A stretch of DNA of 64,000 nt from Paenibacillus spongiae (GTDB taxonomy: Bacteria > Bacillota > Bacilli > Paenibacillales > Paenibacillaceae): contig NZ_CP091430.1 in NCBI RefSeq assembly GCF_024734895.1, positions 6,776,501 to 6,840,500 of the forward strand. The letters run 5' to 3'. The position numbers were made by a program, and so were the translations under genes. Numbering within the stretch: position 1 is the first letter of the stretch; the number at the start of each line of letters is the position of its first letter. Shown here in pieces: positions 61,110-64,000 of the stretch. The notes under the pieces were generated by a model. It was given only the letters and a program-made list of their open reading frames with translations. It ran no database searches and was not told the DNA's origin.

Positions 61110-61205
61110 ACTATACTGCCCTTTAGCTTAATGACAGAAAGAGCAGCTGCCGCGGCGGCAAACTGCTCCTAGATGGAATTGAACTAACGTATCCGTTAGC
61201 GTAAC
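61110..61205 (+). repeat. dispersed triple-hairpin repeat, class B (identical twin of 59104)
   Basis: Left ACTATACTGCCCTTTAGC, central arms GAGCAGCTGCCG / CGGCAAACTGCTC, right TTGAACTAACG-TATC-CGTTAG. About 80 bases are identical to 59104-59196. Confidence 0.85.
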
Positions 61206-62227
61206 GAAGTATTGAAGATACACCTTACGCTGTAAAACCTCATCCCTCTTGGTACACCTTTGATTTCCAAGGACTGATTATAAATTAGCTGTCTCAGTCG
61301 GTATTCAAAATAGCTATCAACAACGTGATGATCGCAGTGTCCGAGCGCTTCGCCGATTACTCTTGCAGCCTTAATAAAGTCACGATTCGACCTGTCGGCA
61401 TGTAGCTTCTCTATAGTCTTCAGCAAATAGGAATCGAAATAATTCTCATCGACGTTTTGGATCCTTTCTCCATCCCAAATACGCAACACGTTATGATGAT
61501 TAGCAAGCGATAACCATTCATGCTCCATTAACTTTTTAGTTTCGAAATCTATTGATCCGTTGTCCTCGATTTCCCCGAAAACATTCTGAAGTTTTTCCGG
61601 AGGGATTTCGCCCGCGAATTTGATATTCTGATCGGAAGTATTAAACCTTCTTTCGCAAGCTTCCACGGCATTAAAAACAAATATTTCATTTTGTTTTTTC
61701 CTTAGCAAATAAAGTGCATACCGCAACCCTATCTGTTCGTGAGCATTATTCCCGCTCCATATCACAATGGATGCTTCAGCCGGAATATGGTCTATTTGCT
61801 CCATTATTCTTTGATGGTAGGTATCGTAATCATCATCTAAGTTTTGTCCAGTTTCGAGAATTAAATCCTCATTGATGTGGTCTCTGAACCACTCAACTCT
61901 ATGCGCTCTTCCAGCTTCCTCATGAAGCCGCCATAGAGGTCCAAAAGAAAATTGATCTCGAAAACTTACCACCTTGTTTGTATTCTCAATTCCCAGTTGC
62001 CTTATGACATATTTCAAACTCCCGGCAACAGAATCGCCAAAAACAATATGCACTTTCGTGGCAGCATCATTCGGTTCCCATATCGAGATCCGATTATTAG
62101 GAACTAGCAGCTTCTCGTATACGTCCTTCAAGTTTTCCAGTTGTAACTTGATGATCGTAATAAGCTGTTTCGCTTCTTGCAGTGAAAGTCTATTGATTGC
62201 CTTCCTTATTTCTAAGTGCTTTTCCAA
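61196..62227 (-). CDS. DUF1835/DUF3658-domain protein
   Basis: Predicted 343 residues. VHIVFGDSVAGSLKYVIRQL (about 60-80), SFRDQFSFGPLWRLHE (about 88-103) and VIWSGNNAHEQIGLRYALYL (about 155-175) are the DUF1835 signature. EWLSLANHHNVLRIWDGERI and AARVIGEALGHCDHHVVDSY belong to the C-terminal DUF3658. The biochemical role is unknown. The start is a TTG at 62225-62227 with a weak site (GGCAGG). The stop TAA comes from the CGCTAA of the adjoining repeat, as for the hydrolase gene. Confidence 0.82.
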   Translation of the reverse strand: MEKHLEIRKAINRLSLQEAKQLITIIKLQLENLKDVYEKLLVPNNRISIWEPNDAATKVHIVFGDSVAGSLKYVIRQLGIENTNKVVSFRDQFSFGPLWRLHEEAGRAHRVEWFRDHINEDLILETGQNLDDDYDTYHQRIMEQIDHIPAEASIVIWSGNNAHEQIGLRYALYLLRKKQNEIFVFNAVEACERRFNTSDQNIKFAGEIPPEKLQNVFGEIEDNGSIDFETKKLMEHEWLSLANHHNVLRIWDGERIQNVDENYFDSYLLKTIEKLHADRSNRDFIKAARVIGEALGHCDHHVVDSYFEYRLRQLIYNQSLEIKGVPRGMRFYSVRCIFNTSLR

Positions 62228-62324
62228 AAGCTATGACCTGCCTCTCGCTTAATGTATTTTAAACGCAACGAAAGCGATAGATCGGTTTCATCGCTTTGCT
62301 CTCGTTATCCGTTAGCTCAAAAGG

Positions 62325-62792
62325 CTATAGGACAAACTCAGCGTATACTTCACCAGAAGGGTGGGTATTCCCTGTTTCAACAAAACCTAGTGATGAATAT
62401 AGATTTTTCGCAATTAGGTTTTCTGGTTTATATGTAAGTTCAACGACCCTCGCTTCTCCATGAGGAGATGCCCTAGAAAATTCTATAGCTTTTATCATGG
62501 CTTCTTTGCCATACCCTTTGCCCTGATATCGCCCATCAATCATGATTTTAAAAACTCCATAACTGCTGTAATCGAAATTGCCATTTCCATCGTCATAATA
62601 CATCATTATTAAGCCGACCATCTTCCCGTCTTTATAAATCGCAAATGTAATAATGACCTGACCCTCTTTTGAGGCAATATAAGCTTCTGCGAGTGCATGT
62701 TGATTGGAGGAAATAAAGCGTTTCTGCTCCTCTGTAACTTGCAGCTCAATACATTCAATAAAGTTGTCCCACGTTATTTCTCTAAATTCCAC
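62325..62792 (-). CDS. GNAT-family N-acetyltransferase (diamine/spermidine type)
   Basis: Predicted 155 residues. The acetyl-CoA site GRYQGKGYGKEAMIKAIEF (about 92-110) and NLIAKNLYSSLGFVETG near the end are typical of GNATs, and the N-terminus EITWDNFIECIELQVTEEQK resembles BltD/PaiA. It probably acetylates a polyamine or similar amine. A paralogue is encoded at 6976-7452 (same segments, different residues). The start is GTG with GGGGGGATT before it. Confidence 0.88.
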   Translation of the reverse strand: MEFREITWDNFIECIELQVTEEQKRFISSNQHALAEAYIASKEGQVIITFAIYKDGKMVGLIMMYYDDGNGNFDYSSYGVFKIMIDGRYQGKGYGKEAMIKAIEFSRASPHGEARVVELTYKPENLIAKNLYSSLGFVETGNTHPSGEVYAEFVL

Positions 62793-62851
62793 TAACCAAT
62801 CCCCCCAGAAAATCTTTTCTAATTTCCAACATTAATTCTACAGATATTGGA

Positions 62852-62955
62852 AGTTTCCTGCCCGTTAGCTCAATCGACGAGGGGGACGTGAGAAGGATCC
62901 GCCGCAGCGGATCCTTCTGCTGTTTTATTGAACTATCGTACCCGTTAGAGTAATC
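62852..62955 (+). repeat. dispersed triple-hairpin repeat, class A, full length
   Basis: Left TTTCCTGCCCGTTAGCTCAA, central arms AGAAGGATCCGC / GCGGATCCTTCT (62891-62918), right TTGAACTATCGTACCCGTTA. Compared with other class A copies, AGAAGG...CCTTCT changes AAAAGG...CCTTTT on both arms at once. Confidence 0.85.
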
Positions 62956-62972
62956 CTCTCATGGTTCATTCC

Positions 62973-63320
62973 CTATTTGGGATTAGCCGCTCGAGTCTTT
63001 AATCCATCAGTTATTTTTCCGTCATCATTTATATATACGGAATGAAGCTTTTTAATTTTATCTTCTAAGAAATAAAAATATGCTCTAAAGTATTGTTTTT
63101 CCAGAGTAGAACTCTTGAGACTGAATTCAACTTCAGTAATTAAACTTTGTTTATTAGGATAGGTTGATTCTAGATAATGACGTGCCTCTTGTTTAAATTT
63201 GTACTTTAAAAAAGGATTCCCATAAAAGAATGAGTAGACCACAAATACAATAAAGGCTATACCTATAAAAATAGCCGATAAAAATATTCTAAAAAGAATC
63301 TTCAGGGAGTTTCCCTCCAT
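62973..63320 (-). CDS. small membrane-anchored protein (DUF3139/YfjL-like)
   Basis: Predicted 115 residues. One N-terminal membrane helix (IFLSAIFIGIAFIVFVVYSF) is followed by NPFLKYKFKQEARHYLESTY and a beta-rich part (EVEFSLKSSTLEKQYFRAYF), then a polar tail. NPF..Y...A..YL...YP is the pattern of DUF3139 proteins of unknown role in Bacillales. The ATG at 63320 has no ribosome site; GGAGGG lies just inside it, so translation may begin at a CTG at about 63305. Confidence 0.68.
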   Translation of the reverse strand: MEGNSLKILFRIFLSAIFIGIAFIVFVVYSFFYGNPFLKYKFKQEARHYLESTYPNKQSLITEVEFSLKSSTLEKQYFRAYFYFLEDKIKKLHSVYINDDGKITDGLKTRAANPK

Positions 63321-63417
63321 TTGAATCGTTGTTCTGATTAATTCTACAGGAGTAAAACTTGACTAGATAGTACCAGTTATCTTTAGTACCCTCGAAGTTT
63401 GAATATTGAGTGTATTG

Positions 63418-63513
63418 TTGAACTCTCCTGTCCGTTAACGTAATGAAAAATGGAGCAGCTGCAAAGTGCAGACTGCTCCATGGTGCATTGAATTATCGTC
63501 CCCCGTTAGCGTA
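63418..63513 (+). repeat. dispersed triple-hairpin repeat, class C
   Basis: Left AACTCTCCTGTCCGTTAACG, central arms ATGGAGCAGCTGC / GCAGACTGCTCCAT, right TTGAATTATCGTCCCCCGTTA. Near twin of 46230-46316. Confidence 0.8.
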
Positions 63514-63525
63514 ACAGGAAATAAG

Positions 63526-64000
63526 CTAATTTGTTTCACCAACTGGCAAGACATTTACACGGTGTTTTAAATAGAACATGATAGCGGCACAGTCGATGTT
63601 AATAAACTGCAAAGGATCGTTGTGTATACGTTTGGCTAGTTCGTCTACGGTTACCCAACGGGCTTTTTGCGAGTGGTCGCCTTCTTCGAGCAATTCGCCC
63701 TCCGCTCTGCAAATAAAGTAGTAACCGACCGAATCGATTCCGCCTTTAATCGTCTGGTATGCGGTAAATGGCCTAACACATTCGACAACGATATTAGGAT
63801 TAATCCCATCCGTATCAATACGCGTATCTTCCCCTTCAATCCAAGTGACATCGAGTCCGGTTTCTTCCTTCACTTCGCGGCGCAAGGCAGTTAACAACGA
63901 CTCGAACTTTTCCACCCTGCCTCCCGGCAGCTCAAGCTGTTTCGGTTCGTTGGGTTTGTTACGCGTCTGGATTATAATTTCGGTTCTCCCATCACGTTCA
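63526..64000 (-). CDS. NUDIX hydrolase, 5' end outside the window
   Basis: The visible part is about 158 residues. The Nudix box is complete: ELPGGRVEKFESLLTALRRE followed by VKEETGLDV (GX5EX7REUXEEXGU). EIIIQTRNKPNEPKQL lies before it and runs off the window edge. A hydrolysis of nucleoside diphosphate derivatives is expected; the exact substrate cannot be told. A dispersed repeat lies just after the stop codon. The start codon is not in the window. Confidence 0.88.
   Translation of the reverse strand, partial: ERDGRTEIIIQTRNKPNEPKQLELPGGRVEKFESLLTALRREVKEETGLDVTWIEGEDTRIDTDGINPNIVVECVRPFTAYQTIKGGIDSVGYYFICRAEGELLEEGDHSQKARWVTVDELAKRIHNDPLQFINIDCAAIMFYLKHRVNVLPVGETN

Noticed and set aside
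46230-63513. CRISPR array from the recurring CGTTAG sequences
   Set aside because: Copies are spread over tens of kilobases between genes, vary in sequence and have no regular spacers or cas genes.

Overview
The window looks like chromosomal accessory DNA from a spore-forming Firmicute, most likely a member of the Paenibacillaceae. This is inferred from strong GGAGG-type ribosome sites, many TTG and GTG starts, a CotD-like spore coat gene, AraC, TetR, LacI and ArsR regulators next to small metabolic genes, IS110 and IS1341-type elements, and GC-rich and AT-rich genes mixed together. No rRNA, tRNA or CRISPR array was seen.

Layout. 0.1-6.6 kb: EamA transporter, NAD(P)-binding reductase, AraC regulator with a PhyH dioxygenase and sugar-epimerase operon, and an amidase. 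6.7-11.6 kb: small proteins, a GNAT, a CotD-like coat protein, two stacked leader-peptide/terminator units, an ABC-class ATPase and an IclR remnant. 11.7-15.8 kb: AraC plus DUF455 pair, DinB protein with a LexA-like box, and a methyltransferase. 15.9-18.4 kb: a complete IS110-family element whose 3' side carries a structured RNA candidate, with an inverted stray copy of that RNA in front. 18.5-24.2 kb: an ECF sigma factor with a long C-terminal extension, secreted and isochorismatase-type proteins, and a decayed tnpB element inserted in an SRPBCC gene. 24.3-29.1 kb: TcuA-like flavoprotein, ATP-grasp ligase, GT2 glycosyltransferase and PIG-L deacetylase. 29.4-34.3 kb: AraC and aldo/keto reductase, a secreted Gly/Asp-rich protein, IS110 remnants and PaiB. 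34.4-37.3 kb: a 794-residue protein that joins a terpene-synthase-like half to a prenyl diphosphate synthase. 37.4-39.4 kb: a gene graveyard (methyltransferase, VOC, metzincin, holin-like toxin). 39.4-44.6 kb: sugar-binding lipoprotein, GH32/43-like protein and LacI regulator. 44.8-64 kb: many single-gene units (isochorismatase, P-loop kinase, TetR/SDR, HisB, MraY-like, helicase half, ArsR/MFS, XRE/epimerase, hydrolase, DUF1835, GNAT, NUDIX) separated by repeats and pseudogenes.

Two sequence systems stand out. First, a dispersed family of about 70-105 bp repeats occurs roughly 20 times. Each unit has a GC-rich central hairpin between two copies of an AACTA...CGTTAG hairpin. The central arms differ between copies but stay complementary, and many copies sit directly at gene 3' ends, where they can supply stop codons and bidirectional terminators. 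Second, three copies of an ~89-nt RNA-like element belonging to IS110 3' ends share closing stems with compensatory changes. This fits the guide (bridge/seek) RNAs known for IS110-group recombinases. The chimeric isoprenoid enzyme and the leader-peptide array are the most interesting protein-level features.
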